DNA from: Tridacna crocea
Taxonomy: Eukaryota > Mollusca > Bivalvia > Cardiida > Cardiidae
DNA length: 64,000 nucleotides
Assembly (NCBI GenBank): GCA_943736015.1
Contig: OX031060.1
Location: 26,551,231 to 26,615,230, forward strand
Direction of reading: 5' to 3'
In this document: positions 18,718-29,912 of the stretch, one piece after another
Layout: every line of letters begins with the position of its first letter
Position numbering within the stretch: position 1 is the stretch's first letter
Position numbers and translations under genes: made by a program
The notes under the pieces: model-generated
The model's input: the letters and a program-made list of their open reading frames with translations, nothing else
Told to the model about the DNA's origin: nothing
Database searches by the model: none

Positions 18718-20703
18718 TAGCACAAAGTGCTAAAGGTGAGCTATTGTGATCGCCCAATGTCCCGCGTCCGGCGTCCGTCGTACGTCGTCCGTCAACAATT
18801 TCTTTAAACATCTTCTCCTCCTAAACCACTGGGCCAATCTTCATGAAACTTGGCAGGAATATTCCTTGGGTGAAGTTCTACCAAAAGTATTCAAAGAATT
18901 TAATTCCACCCATAACTCTGGTTGCCATGGCAACAAAACGAAAAAAAAAAAAATCTTTGAAAATCTTCTCCTCTGAAAGTAGAAGGGGTAGAGCTTTGAT
19001 ATTTGGTATGTAGCATCTCCCAATGGACCTCTACCAAGTTTGTTCAAATTATGCCCATAGGGTCAAAACTGGCCCCGCCCCGGGGGATAACGCGTTTTAG
19101 CACCTTTGAGCATAGTAACAAAGAAGGAAAACTTTAAAAATCTTCTCCTCTGAAACCTGAAGGGGTAGAGCTTTGATATTTGGTATGTAGCATCTCCTAG
19201 TGGACCTCTACCAAGTTTGTTCAAATTATGTCCCTGGGGTCAAAACTGGCCCCACCCCAGGGGTCACAAGTTTGAGCATAGGAACAAAGAAGGAAAACTT
19301 TAAAAATCTTCTCCTCTGAAACTTGAAGGCGTAGAGCTTTGATATTTAGTATGTGACATCTGCTAGTGGACTTCTACCAAGTTTGTTCAAATTATGCCCC
19401 TGGGGTCAAAACTGGCCCCAACCCAGGGGTCACAAGTTTGAACATAGGAACAAAGAAGGAAAACTTTAAAAATCTTCTCCTCTGAAACTTGAAGGCGTAG
19501 AGCTTTGATATTTGGTCTGTTGTATCTCCTAGTGGACCTCTACCAAGTTTGTTCAAATTATGTCCCTTGGGTCAAAACTGGCCCTACCCTGGGGATCACA
19601 AGTTTGAGCATTGGAACAAAGAAGGAAAACTGTAAAATTCTTTTCCTCAGAAACTAGAAAGCATAGAGCTTTGATATTTGGTCTGTTGTATCTCCTAGTG
19701 GACCTCTACCAAGTTTATTCAAATAATGTCCCTGGGGTCAAATCTGGCCCCACCCCGGGGGTCACTAGTTTGAACATAGGAACAAAGAAGGAAAACTTTA
19801 AATTTCTTCTTCTCTGAAACTAGATGGCATAGAGCTATGGTATTTGGTTTGTGGCATCTCCTAGTGGACCTCTACCAAGTTTGTTCAAATCATGCCCGTG
19901 GGGTCAAAACTGGCCCTGCCCTGGGGGTCACAAGTTCGAACATAGGAACAATGAAAGAAAATTTTAAGATTCTCTTTCTCTATAACTAGAAGGCATAGAG
20001 CTATGGTATTTGGCATGTAGCAATTCCTAGTGGATCTCTACCAAGTTTGATCACATTGTGCCCTTGGGGTCAAAACTGGCCCTGCCTCGGGAGGTCACAG
20101 GTTCGAACATAGCAACAAAGAAGGAAAACTTTAGAAATCTTCTCTGAAACTTGAAGGTGCAGAGCTTTGATATTTGGTATGCAGAATCTTCTAGTGGATC
20201 TCTACCAAGTTTGGTCATATGATGTCCCTGGTGTTTAAACCGGCCCTGCCCCGGAGGTCATAGGTTCGAACATAGGAACAAAGAAGGAAAATTTAAAATT
20301 TTTTTTTGTCTTAAACGGGAAGGTGTAGAGCCTTGATACTTGGTATGTAGCATCTTTAAGTGGACCTCTACCAAGTTTGTTCCAAGGATGCTGCTTTGGT
20401 TAAAACTGACCCAGCCCCGGGAACCACAAGTTCGAACATAGGACAAAAAAGGAAAATGTAAAATTCTTCTTTGAAACTGGAAGGTGTAGAGCTTTATGAT
20501 ATTTGATTGCCCTATGTCCGGCGTCTGTCGCCCGTCAACAATTTCTTTAAACATCTTCTTCTCCTAACCCACTGGACCAATCTTGATGCAACTTGGCAGG
20601 GATGTTCCTTGGGTGAAGCTTTACCAAAGTTGCTCAAATAATTGAATTTCACTCATAAGCTATAGTCTAAGGTGAGCGTTCCAGGGCCAATGGCCCTCTT
20701 GTT
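18718..20703 (+). mobile_element. Hairpin-capped composite element with about nine 166-bp internal repeats
   Basis: Opens with a hairpin, AGCTCACCTTAGCAC / GTGCTAAAGGTGAGCT, followed by a GTCCGGCGTCCGTCGT-type microsatellite. Then come successive units marked by CTCTACCAAGTTTG at about 19029, 19206, 19371, 19538, 19704, 19869, 20036, 20199 and 20366. The end has a second CCGGCGTC...CAACAATTTC block and a terminal hairpin, AGGGCCAATGGCCCT. Abundant repeats of this look are typical of bivalve genomes; the architecture recalls pearl/Helentron-type elements, but no helicase is present. Confidence 0.85.
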
Positions 20704-20706
20704 TAA

Positions 20707-21360
20707 ATATCAATGTGTATGTTTAAATGTGAATATCCCTTTATCAAACCTCTTCATCTTGGTACAATCTTGAAGAAGAAAATAGTGGAAAACATTGCAA
20801 GAAAAGAAGAAAATGTTCCAAGCAGCCTTTTCTCTACCACCATTGATTTCTGCCCTTCAAAGAGAAATCCCATCATAGGAACCATATCTAATTCAATGTT
20901 TGCCATGACTTTCAAACAGAAGAGACCGTGGCTTTTCATACTGAGGAAGGGTAGAAAACATTTTTGGAAAAGGAGAAAATGCTGGGTGTCAGAATTACTT
21001 CTTTCTCCCACATGGTTTTTAAAAGGCTTTTTTCCAGGGTCCTTAAAAGTCAGGATTATGTCTGGAATAATCTACTAAAAAAGTGTAAAGGACAGAGAGC
21101 TAGCCAGCGAGATGGAGAGACAGCTAGATGGTCAGACAGACAGACAGATGTCAGCCTTGTTTCCATACTATTCAGCTGCCTGATCCATTTAGGGACCTCT
21201 CTCTAACTTTAGCTTGGATGTGTTTTATTGAAAACATGGGCTTATTTCTATTTCTTCTTTCCTCAAAGGGAGAAATCAAAATGGTCAAAGGGAAATAACT
21301 GTTCATAAAATATCTAAGTTTGATAAGTAGTGTTTATCTCCCTTTGACCATTAAAGGTTG
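20707..21360 (+). repeat. 0.65 kb dispersed repeat, unit 1
   Basis: Opens GTTTAAATGTGAATA and CCTTTATCAAACCTCTTCAT, contains two degenerate hairpin-MITE-like cores, a GACAGACAG microsatellite, CCATACTATTCAGCTGCCTG, and closes with GGTCAAAGGGAAATAAC / TTATCTCCCTTTGACC. Confidence 0.75.
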
Positions 21361-21406
21361 AAGTAGAATTTTGTTCATAATTTATTTTGAGTTTCAATAT
21401 GTTTAT

Positions 21407-21634
21407 TTAACCCTTTCCCAAACAAGCCCTTGTTTTTACATGTCTGCAGTACAAGTCTTTTGAAAACACCGTGAGAAAAGGAGAAATTGCTCAAAATGTG
21501 CAATTTCTCCTTTTCCCACAGTGTTTTCTACCCATTTGGAGAACTTTCTGCCATTCTTATAAAATTTAAAATTGTTGTCTGCAAACTCTTTGAGTTTGGA
21601 AGAATCAAAAATTTGTTGTTTGGGAAAGAGTTAA
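21407..21634 (+). mobile_element. Hairpin TTAA MITE, GAAATTGCTC arm variant
   Basis: TTAACCCTTTCCCAAACAAG to TTGGGAAAGAGTTAA. The arms GGAGAAATTGCTC and GTGCAATTTCTCC pair with each other and differ from the main family. Inserted between 0.65 kb units. Confidence 0.88.
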
Positions 21635-22295
21635 ATGTGAATAGCCCATTATCAAACCTCTTCTTGATGGCACAACACGGAAGAAGAACACCCGAAACAT
21701 TGCAAGAAAGAAAGAAATTATCCAATTGGTACCCCCCCCATTATTGATTTCTACTCTTCAAACAGAAAGCTAATCATAGGAACTATCTTATTCAATGTCT
21801 GTCATGATTTACATACAAAAGAGTCCTTGGGTTTTCATACTGAGGAAGGGTCAAAAACATTGCTGAAAAAGGAGATAATGCTGGGTGTCATGATTTCTCT
21901 TTTTCTCCCACAAGGTTTTCAATAGACTTCTTCTCAGGGTCTGTAAAAGTCAGGATTAAGTAATGGAATATCTGTTAAAAAAGGTGTAAAGGTCAGAGTT
22001 GTTGATAGTCAGAATTGTGTTGTTTAGAAAAAGACTTTAAAAAAAGTGTAAAAGACCGACAGATACAGAATGTCAGACAGACGGACAGATAAATGTCCCC
22101 CTGCTTTCCATACTATTTAGCTGCCTGGTCCATTCCGGGACCTCTCTGAAACATTTGCTGTCATGTTTTGAATTAAGAACATGGTCTTTTTCTATTTCTA
22201 ATTTCCTTATGGGGCAAAAAGCAAAATCAAAGGGAAATAACTCTTCTTATTCAACTTAGTTTTAGTAATATTTATTTCCCTTTGACCATAGAAGA
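21635..22295 (+). repeat. 0.65 kb dispersed repeat, unit 2
   Basis: Same order of blocks as unit 1, with a C-run near 21731 and an extra internal GGTCAGAGTTGTTGATAGTCAG. Confidence 0.72.
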
Positions 22296-22319
22296 AGATG
22301 TAGGTGTTTGATCATGATT

Positions 22320-23087
22320 TTTAGCTCTACTGGCTGAAAACTTGCGATAAATTCTGTCTTTGTGGTCAGATTTCCATGAAACTTGCAGAGTTTGTTTATC
22401 TTATCAATAGCTTCAACCCCAATGATTTTGAACAAATCCAACAAATGGTCTGGGAAATTTTGCCATTTCAAGTTGAAAACTTTCATTTCTTGTTTACGCA
22501 ATAAAGTCTGCATTTGAAGTCAGATTTTCATGAAACTTGCATAGCTTTTTTATGGCATCAATAGCTTAAACCCTATCGATTTTGAAAAAAAAATCCAACA
22601 AACAGTATGGGAACAGTAGCCATTTCAAGTTGAACATTTTCATTGCTTGTTTACATGATAAAGTATTTGTTTGAGATTAGATTTTTGTGAATTTTTCAGT
22701 TTGTTTATCTTATCAATAGCTTTAACCCTGTTGACTATAAAAAAATCCAGCAAACAGTAATGGAAAAGTAGCCATTTTGAGTTGAGAATTTCAATTTCTA
22801 ATTTACATAATTAAGTCAGCATTTGCAGTCAGATTTTTATAAAACTTGAACAGTTGCTCTGTCTCATCAACAGCTGGAACCCTATTGATTTTGAAAAAAA
22901 TCTGACAATCAATATTGGAAAAGTAGCGATTCAAAGTTGAAAATTTCCATTTCTTGTCATTTCTTGTATACAACTGCTTTCCTTCACACTGATTTTACTG
23001 GGTTTTTTTTTGGCATCATGAATTCATAATGTATGCTACCATAAAAGCAAATTCTTTGCAGTAGAGTGATTTCAGGGCTTTCTAGTT
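22320..23087 (+). mobile_element. Composite element with about four 154-bp internal repeats
   Basis: Starts TTTTAGCTCTACTGGC. Units begin with GATAAATTCTGTC-like blocks at about 22345, 22498, 22655 and 22807, each with CATGAAACTTG and AGCCATTTCAAGTTGA. It ends TTTCAGGGCTTTCTAGTTTTT. A reverse, truncated relative with an intact end hairpin lies at 62164-62310. Confidence 0.78.
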
Positions 23088-23094
23088 TTTAGTT

Positions 23095-23429
23095 TTAACC
23101 CTTTAACAAGCAATCCCTGGTTTTTACAACCCTGAGATGGAAGCCTTTTGAAAACATTATGTGAAAAGGAGAAAATGCTCATAACAAACATTTTCTTTTA
23201 TTCTCACAATTTTTTTCTACCCTTCTGGGAAGAATTTCTAATTTTTGAGTTATGTTTATTTTGTCATCTGCAAGTGCTTTCGATTTGAAAAGGAGAAAAT
23301 GCTGATAACAAACATTTTCTTCTATCCTTCTGGGAAGAAATTCTAATTTTTGAGTTACGTTTATTTTGTCGTCTGCAAGTGCTTTCGATTTGGACCAGTC
23401 TAAAAATTTATTTTGAGGTAAAAGGTTAA
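23095..23429 (+). mobile_element. Hairpin TTAA MITE with internal tandem duplication
   Basis: TTAACCCTTTAACAAGC to GGTAAAAGGTTAA. From the left arm (AAAAGGAGAAAATGCTGATAA) to CTTTCGATTTG the sequence is repeated, so two cores are present. Confidence 0.85.
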
Positions 23430-23439
23430 GGTTTATGTT

Positions 23440-24028
23440 GGACTGCAAATAACGTTTTATAAAACCTCATGTTTGTACATCCCTGAAGAAGATCACCTGA
23501 AAACATTGAGGGAAAGAAAAAAGAATGTTCTAATCAGCATTTTCTCTATCACCATTGATTTCTACCCTTGAAAGGGAAGTCCTATCATAGGATCTATATC
23601 TTATTTAATGTCTGTGATGACTTTCATACAAAAGAGTCCTTGGCTTTTCAAATGTTTGGTATGGTAGAAAACATTGTGGGAAAGGAGAAAATGCTTGGTA
23701 CAAAGATTATCTCTTTTCTCCACAATATTTTCAAAAGGCTTTTTCTCAGGGTCGTTTAAAGTCAGGATAGTATGGAAAAGGATTAAGCTGTGTAAAAAGT
23801 GTAAAGGACAGACAGACAGATGTCCCCCTGCTTTCTATACTATTCAGCAGCCTGATCCATTGAGGGATCACTTTCCAACTTCGGCTGGCATGTATTCAAT
23901 TGAAAACAAAGGCTTTTATTTTTATTTCTTCCACTAAGAATTAAACAGAAAAAGAATGGTGAAAGGGCATTAACTCTTCATATTATAACTTAGTTTTTAG
24001 GTAATGGTTATCTCCCTTTGACCACTAA
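23440..24028 (+). repeat. 0.65 kb dispersed repeat, unit 3
   Basis: CCTCATGTTTGTACATCCCTG, a hairpin-like core at 23675, GACAGACAG, CTATTCAGCAGCCTG and the closing CTCCCTTTGACC. Confidence 0.7.
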
Positions 24029-24329
24029 AAAGGTAATGTAGGCATTTGATCATGATTTTTGAGTCACTTGGTTGTGGTGCAACCAGGCTCTCATTGTTAT
24101 CTTCCTGATCTATGGGGTGATGTAAGCATACTTCCGGCCTTGCACTGCTTCCTGTCCCAAGTTCCGGTTTGCGAGATAAACTTAAAGTTTTGCAATTATT
24201 TGTCGAACACATCAGGCTTTTTTTAGGGGTAGTTAACTTAAAAACTGTGTCTTTGTGATAATGAATATGTCTATAACGACTGAAGTATCTAACCATTCTG
24301 TCAGAGATAATCTGTAAGGAACAGACAGC

Positions 24330-24542
24330 CTCCCCCCCTCCCCGGACTATTGCTGCCTGAGGACAATCCCCCCCCCCTCCGGACCATTGGCCCTTCCCGC
24401 CCGAAATAGTCTGGGGGAATTTTACGGGGGGGGGGGGATAGTCCGCGGGAATAGTCTGGTCGGGGGGGGTAATCGTCCGGGGGGCAATTGTCGGGGGGGG
24501 GGGGCAATTGTCCGGGGGGGGGGGAGGGGGGGGGGGCAATTA
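24330..24542 (-). repeat. C/G-rich island of CCCCGGACAATTGCC-type units
   Basis: Runs of 6-12 G on the plus strand alternate with TAGTC, CAATTG or TAATCG spacers (GGGGCAATTGTCCGGGG). About seven irregular units occur in 200 bp. Sharply GC-rich in an AT-rich region. The minus strand would read as proline-rich but shows no coding signal. Confidence 0.85.
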
Positions 24543-24824
24543 TCCTGATATGGCATGTTATAGTTTATGTCTGTTATTGCGAGTAATGGGAGAACTTTGA
24601 TCATTTGTTGCGTCCGTGCTATTTTTGGAATAAGTATTCTCAATTGAATAAATCATACATTTTAATCAACTTCAATCGGTGTTTATGTTGTCTTAAATAT
24701 ATGCATTTTTTTTTTCGGCGTAGTTGTATGATCTCACTTTTGACCAATTATAAATACTAGGAGGAAATGAATTGTTACTCGTTTTGTGATTGGCCAAATA
24801 TATCTAAACTACTCAAAATCAAAG

Positions 24825-25090
24825 GACTGATAGTCGCCTGGTGCGTAACGTGTTTGAAGTTTTCACCCTTACTCAATTTCCAAAGGTAATCTATTACAAG
24901 TGCTGAAGATACAAGATGACCTAACCATAATATGGTATTATGCAAGCATAATTTCCGAGTTGTAGAGCGCTGAAATCCTAAAATTTAAACAGCTCAAAGA
25001 CTTCGTATTTGCTTATCTGTTTTACCAGTCTGTTTTATGATATTCGTTTACCGCAGCTGACTGATTTTGGGCGTACCGATGACAGTAGAT
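24825..25090. mobile_element. Terminal-inverted-repeat element, left part
   Basis: ACTGATAGTCGCCTGGTGCG...CAAAGGTAATCTATTACAAG matches 32715-33110, where both inverted ends exist. Here the right end is lost after CTGATTTTGGGC. Confidence 0.6.
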
Positions 25091-25355
25091 TCCGATTTGC
25101 GAGACTATACGTTGGTCCATGGTGCTAATGGGATATTATCAAACAATGCTCACCAAGTATTCTGAACAAAAAGTCTGATAGGCCTGTAAAAGACGCTTGC
25201 AGTCGAAAGTCTTGTTAAGCATGTCCGCGAACTTGTTCAGTTCACGACCACTTATCTCAGATACGGAAATTACACTTGATGTCTCTGTGTAAGCGATTTG
25301 TTATCACGTGCTCTTGTGTACGAAATGATTGTTTAAAAGATTTGAACCTGTCAAG

Positions 25356-25390
25356 AGATATGATGATGATGATGATGATGATGACGATGC
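25356..25390. repeat. (ATG)n microsatellite
   Basis: About nine GAT/ATG triplets ending in GACGATGC. Confidence 0.9.
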
Positions 25391-25966
25391 TAATGAGTAG
25401 GTTTGTTTCCCCAGTGACAATGTCTTACCAGGGAATATGTACAGTTCTTGCGATATATAGAATTTTCTTCAGGCTGTCTGGCTTCAATTTATTTGAAATA
25501 AAATCACAAAAGCATCAAAATACTTTTTTGATGGATTATCTGTCGGACGCCAAAGTACTGTCTAAATACAGTCTATGAAGACAAAGTGCCAAACTCAGAT
25601 TTCTGTCTTTGGTTTAAACAGACTGATATGAAACTTAGCTTCAAACACCTGCTTAGTCTTACTTGGCTACAAACATATTCGAACAAGTGTCTTTAAAGCA
25701 CTTCAAGTATGCCTGAAGCTGGCTGTCGGAACGTTCGGTGTTCTGCTGAATAGTTGTCGGACTGTGTTTCAGACGAATCTGTTCAACCCTCGCTGTCTAA
25801 CTAGCTGGAACTCTAAGACAACACTTTTCTGCATCTTTTTGGAAGATGCTACAAACAACTTTTTCGAGTCAAGAATAGTGGTATCAAAAGTACAGGAGGA
25901 ATCCTTGGTATTCGGAGCAAATTCCACGGAGGGCAAAATCCTTGGTGATCTGATGACGTCAATCCG

Positions 25967-26330
25967 TTGATTTTACGCATTTTTTCAATGTTTTGTTCAG
26001 CTGTTAGAGATATGGACGATCAGAAAAAAGAAAATATATTGAATAAGTATTACTTTGAAGAAAAAAATCCTGCAGATTTTTGTGGACCGCAAAAGTTATG
26101 GAAAGTGTTAGATCGAAAGCATCCCGGTGTGTTTACGATCGATCATGTGCGACAATGGTTGAGCAATCAAGTTTTATATGCATTACAAAAGCCAGTGCGA
26201 TATCGGCTTAAGACCGCAAATGTGCGAGTAACATCTGTAAATGAGCAGTGGGATATATACAGTCCATGGCTAAGAATAAAGCCAGCGCATTTAGCTACGC
26301 CGAAAAATAAAGACGTCAACAGAGGTTATA
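25967..26330 (+). pseudogene. Integrase fossil of a Polinton-like or retrovirus-like element (fragment)
   Basis: A short stretch resembles the region just before and at the start of the DDE integrase core (KNPADFCGPQKLWKVL; VRQWLSNQVLYAL; VNEQWDI), as in Polinton/Maverick-type and related integrases. Only this part is present, with no capsid, polymerase or other genes nearby, so the element is broken and old. Family assignment is tentative. Confidence 0.6.
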
Positions 26331-26794
26331 TAATATTTTTTAGGCCATCAATACCCTCCTGAGAAAGCCTATATACCCATCTCTGCATTACGCGCCTCGG
26401 ATATTACCTCCCGTTGCGTCTACTTTATTTAGGGCTAGCTATACAGACCTGCTTTTTTGATGTCTCGACTGTCATAATGTTGAAATATATAATACTTTTG
26501 CAACATCTGAGACGGACAATAGCAGAAAATTTGTTTTTCCTGTAGAAATTTTCACTTTCAACATTTATAATATTTCACTTCCAAACAAATGGCTTAATTT
26601 CAACAAAGTCGACGCAAATTTCAGCAATGAGAGACGAGTGAATCATTTCGAACTGAATTTCATTAATGATTAAAACGAATTTACTAACATGTGAAGGAAT
26701 TCTTTGATAGGTGCACTGGCCAATGCAAAATATCTGAAGCACAAATATAAACGACATGTCTCTTCAAATTTGTTGTTGCAAATTTTTACTGATT

Positions 26795-26895
26795 CTTTTA
26801 CCAAACAATTCCGAGATGTATGAGCCGTACGTAATGAGGCCTGAGAAAGCATGGTAGGGAAATGAAAAAATGCTGATAATCAACATCTTTCCACT
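26795..26895 (+). repeat. Decayed hairpin MITE in left arm
   Basis: TTTTACCAAACAATTCCGAG and GGCCTGAGAAAGCATGG with a core AATGCTGATAATCAACATC. Mirrored at 29450-29552. Confidence 0.6.
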
Positions 26896-26982
26896 TTTCT
26901 TTTCTTTTTTTTATTTTTTTATTTTAAATTAACTTTTCAAAGAAATATATTAATAAGTGTTTCACTTAAGGTCAATGAATGG

Positions 26983-27054
26983 CGTAGCTCAGTGGTGGAG
27001 CATTCGCCCTGAAATCCATCGGTTACAAGTTCGAGTCCTACAACATTCACGTCA
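26983..27054 (+). other. tRNA-like segment in left arm
   Basis: GGCGTAGCTCAGTGGTGGAGC (box A and D-arm like) and AGTTCGAGTCC (box B). The D-arm pairs, but the anticodon and T-stems pair poorly, so this is a tRNA pseudogene or SINE head, not a working tRNA. Confidence 0.6.
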
Positions 27055-28198
27055 ATTTTTTTTTCTCTCTCCTTACCAGTGACATTTTTTATCCAAATTT
27101 TTTTGTTTTGTTGTTGTTGTCTCGGAGTACTTTCATTTTTTGTCGACTAGTAAAGGATTTAGTATACAACCCCTCGTTAGCTTGTCATAAAAAACGGGAA
27201 AATTGGAATTATATATTGGGGTCATACACGTCAGTTAAACAAACGAAATACGTGAATAAATGAACTGTCACGTTCTTGTAACTGAAATACCGTTTAGAAA
27301 CTGCGAGAAAGAAACCAAGCATACAAACTGATCCAATTATTTAAGTAGAGGGAAAATTTAGCAGCGTAGGAATTCAGTCCAATCATTTTTTCCAACAGAC
27401 TGTAAACGCAAGAGTTGCAAGCCCAAATCATTGTTAAAAACCAACAACTACTTTCCACAATGTTTTCTACGCTTTGAAAGATAAACCTATTAGTGCTATT
27501 TAGTTTATCGTTTTCTAATGGACAAATTTAAGAGAAAATTGTCGTCTTAAAAAAAAATTGGCAGTATGATTGAAAGGACATGCTTTGTGAATTTTAAAGC
27601 AAGATCAGAAACATTTGCAAAGGGGCACTGTTTGTACTGATGTTCACGAGTCGGATCATAAATAAATAAAGTAAAAGACGAGATAAAAAAAACAATTACA
27701 AGACTATTTGTCAAAGAAACCTTCTTTAATTTTACCTAGGGTACGACAATTAAGGGGCCGAACAGCTTTCACAAAAAAAAATCTTGATTTCTACCACAAA
27801 AAACAAGCCATCAGAAAAGGGGACCGAAAGTTTAACTCATTATTTCGACTCTTTTATATCGTTTTCGGAGCGCCAAAAGCTTGCCGTGTTATCCAGAGCA
27901 AACCCAATTAAGTTTTGGCAGCATAATATTACAAGAATTGCCTCTCTTGTGCTTGCCAATTGAGATTTTTCCATGTGGTCCCTCTTTTCGTGCTGCAAAA
28001 GTTTTTCTTCAATATGGCCGTCTATCGGCCAAAACTTTCGCAGCACCATAAAAGGGGTTTTATCCTTGTCGCGCATCAGTGTTACTTTTTATCGGGTACA
28101 TATTGTCATGCCGCGACTGGATTAGCACGAGCTACACGGGCGCTTTAGGATATATTTATACCTCCACTCCATAAAAGGGGGAAGCCTAAATCAAACTG

Positions 28199-29912
28199 CA
28201 CGTGCTAATCCAGTCGCGGCATGACAATATGTATCCGATAAAAAGTAACACTGATGCGCGACAAGGAGAATTCCCCTTTTATGGTGCTGCGAAAGTTTTG
28301 GCCGATAGACGGCCATATTGAAGAAAAACTTTTGCAGCACGAAAAGAGGGACCACATGGAAAAATCTCAATTTGCAAGCACAAGAGAAGCAATTCTTGTA
28401 ATATTATGCTGCCAAAACTTTATTGGGTTTGCTCTGGATAACACGGCAAGCTTTTGGTGCTCCGAAAATGATATAAAATAGTCGAAATAATGAGTTAAAC
28501 TTTCGGTCCCCTTTTCTGATGGCTTGTTTTTTGTAGTAGAAATCAAGATTTTTTTGTGAAAGCTGTTCGGCCCCTTAATTGTCGTACCCTAGGTAAAATT
28601 AAAGAGGGTTTCTTTGACAAATGGCTCTGTAACTGTTTCTCTTTTTTTTTGTATCTTGTCTTTCACTCTATTTATTTATGATATGAGTCGTGAACATCAG
28701 TACAAACAGTGCACCTTTGCAAATATTTCTGATCTTGCTTTACAATTCACAAAGCAAGTCCTTTCATTCACACTGCCAACTGTTTTTCCAGACGACAATT
28801 TTCTTTTGAACTTGTCCATTAGAAAACGATAAACTAGATGGCACTAATAGGTTTATCTTTCAAAGGATAGAAAACATTGTGGAAAGTAGAAGTTGTTGGT
28901 TTTTAACAATGATTTGGGCTTGCAACTCTTGCGTTTACAGTCTGTTGCAAAAAATGATTCAGCTGAACTATGGCACTGCTAAATTTTTTCCCTACTTAAA
29001 TAATTGGATCAGTTTGTATGCTTGATTTCTTTCTCGCAGTTTCTAAACGGTATTTCAGTTACAAGAGCGTGACAGTTCATCTATTCACGTATTTCGTTTG
29101 TTTAACTGATGTGTATGACCCCAATATATAATTCCAATTTTCCCGTTTTTTATGACAAGCTAACGAGGAGATTTGTATACTAAATCCTTTACTAGTCGAC
29201 AAAAAATGAAAGTACTCCGAGACAACAACAACAAAACAGAAAAATTTGGATAAAAAATGTCACTGGTAAGGAGAGAAAAAAAAAAGAACTTTGACGTGAA
29301 TGTTGAAGGACTCGAACTTGTCACCGTTAGATCTCAGGGCGAATGCTCTACCACTGAGCTACGCCATTCATTGACCTTAAGTGAAACACTTATTAATATA
29401 TTTTTTTGAAAAGTTAATTTAAAATAAAAAAAAAAAAAGAAAAGAAAAGTGGAAAGATGTTGATTATCAACATTTTTCATTTCCCTACCATGCTTTCTCA
29501 GGCCTCAATACGTACGGCTCATACAACTCGGAATTGTTAGGTAAAAGAATCAGTAAAAATTTGCAACAACAAATTTGAAGAGACATGTCGTTTATATTTG
29601 TGCTTCAGATATTTTGCAATGGCCAGTGCACCTATCAAAGAATTCCTTCACATGTTAGTAAATTCGTTAATGAAATTTAGTTCGAAACGATTCACTTAAT
29701 TGTCTCTCATTGCTGAATTTTGTGTCGACTTTGTTGAAATTAAGCCATTTGTTCGGAAGTGAAATATGTTATAAATGTTGAAATTGAAAATTTCTACATG
29801 AAAAACAAATTTTCTGCTATTGTCCGCCACAGGCGTTGCGAAAGTATTCCATATTTCGACAAACTTATAACAGTCGAGACATCAAAAAAGCAGGTCTGTA
29901 TAGCTAGCAAGC
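28199..29912 (-). repeat. Right arm of the 3.5 kb inverted repeat
   Basis: From CGTGCTAATCCAGTCGCGG to GCAGGTCTGTATAGCTAGC. The two arms are separated by only about 60 bp (28140-28198). A 75-codon frame (MRDK...FMVLRKFWPIDGHIEEK) occurs in both arms near the centre, but is not recognised and is probably a by-product of arm similarity. Confidence 0.9.
29310..29372 (-). other. tRNA-like segment in right arm
   Basis: Mirror of 26983-27054. The minus strand reads GGCGTAGCTCAGTGGTAGAGC and AAGTTCGAGTCC; stems are again imperfect. Confidence 0.6.

Larger units (their letters stand above)
26433..28139 (+). repeat. Left arm of a 3.5 kb inverted repeat
   Basis: From GCTAGCTATACAGACCTGC to GACTGGATTAGCACG. 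It is the reverse complement of 28199-29912, with differences of a few percent plus small indels. It carries a tRNA-like segment and two old hairpin-MITE pieces mirrored in the right arm. Confidence 0.9.

Noticed and set aside
24001-24539. Proline-rich reading frame on the minus strand
   Set aside because: It is only the translation of C-runs and short spacers; no start context, domain or splice structure. Treated as a simple-sequence element.
25276-25960. Host gene between 25.2 and 26 kb
   Set aside because: Short frames with poor composition around an ATG microsatellite; no domain recognised.
26983-27054. Functional tRNA gene
   Set aside because: Box A and box B look good, but the anticodon and T stems do not pair well in either arm; called tRNA-like only.
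27840-28481. Twin divergent frames of about 75 codons at the centre of the inverted repeat
   Set aside because: They match each other only because the arms do; no recognised domain, and the end differs between arms. Not listed as genes.
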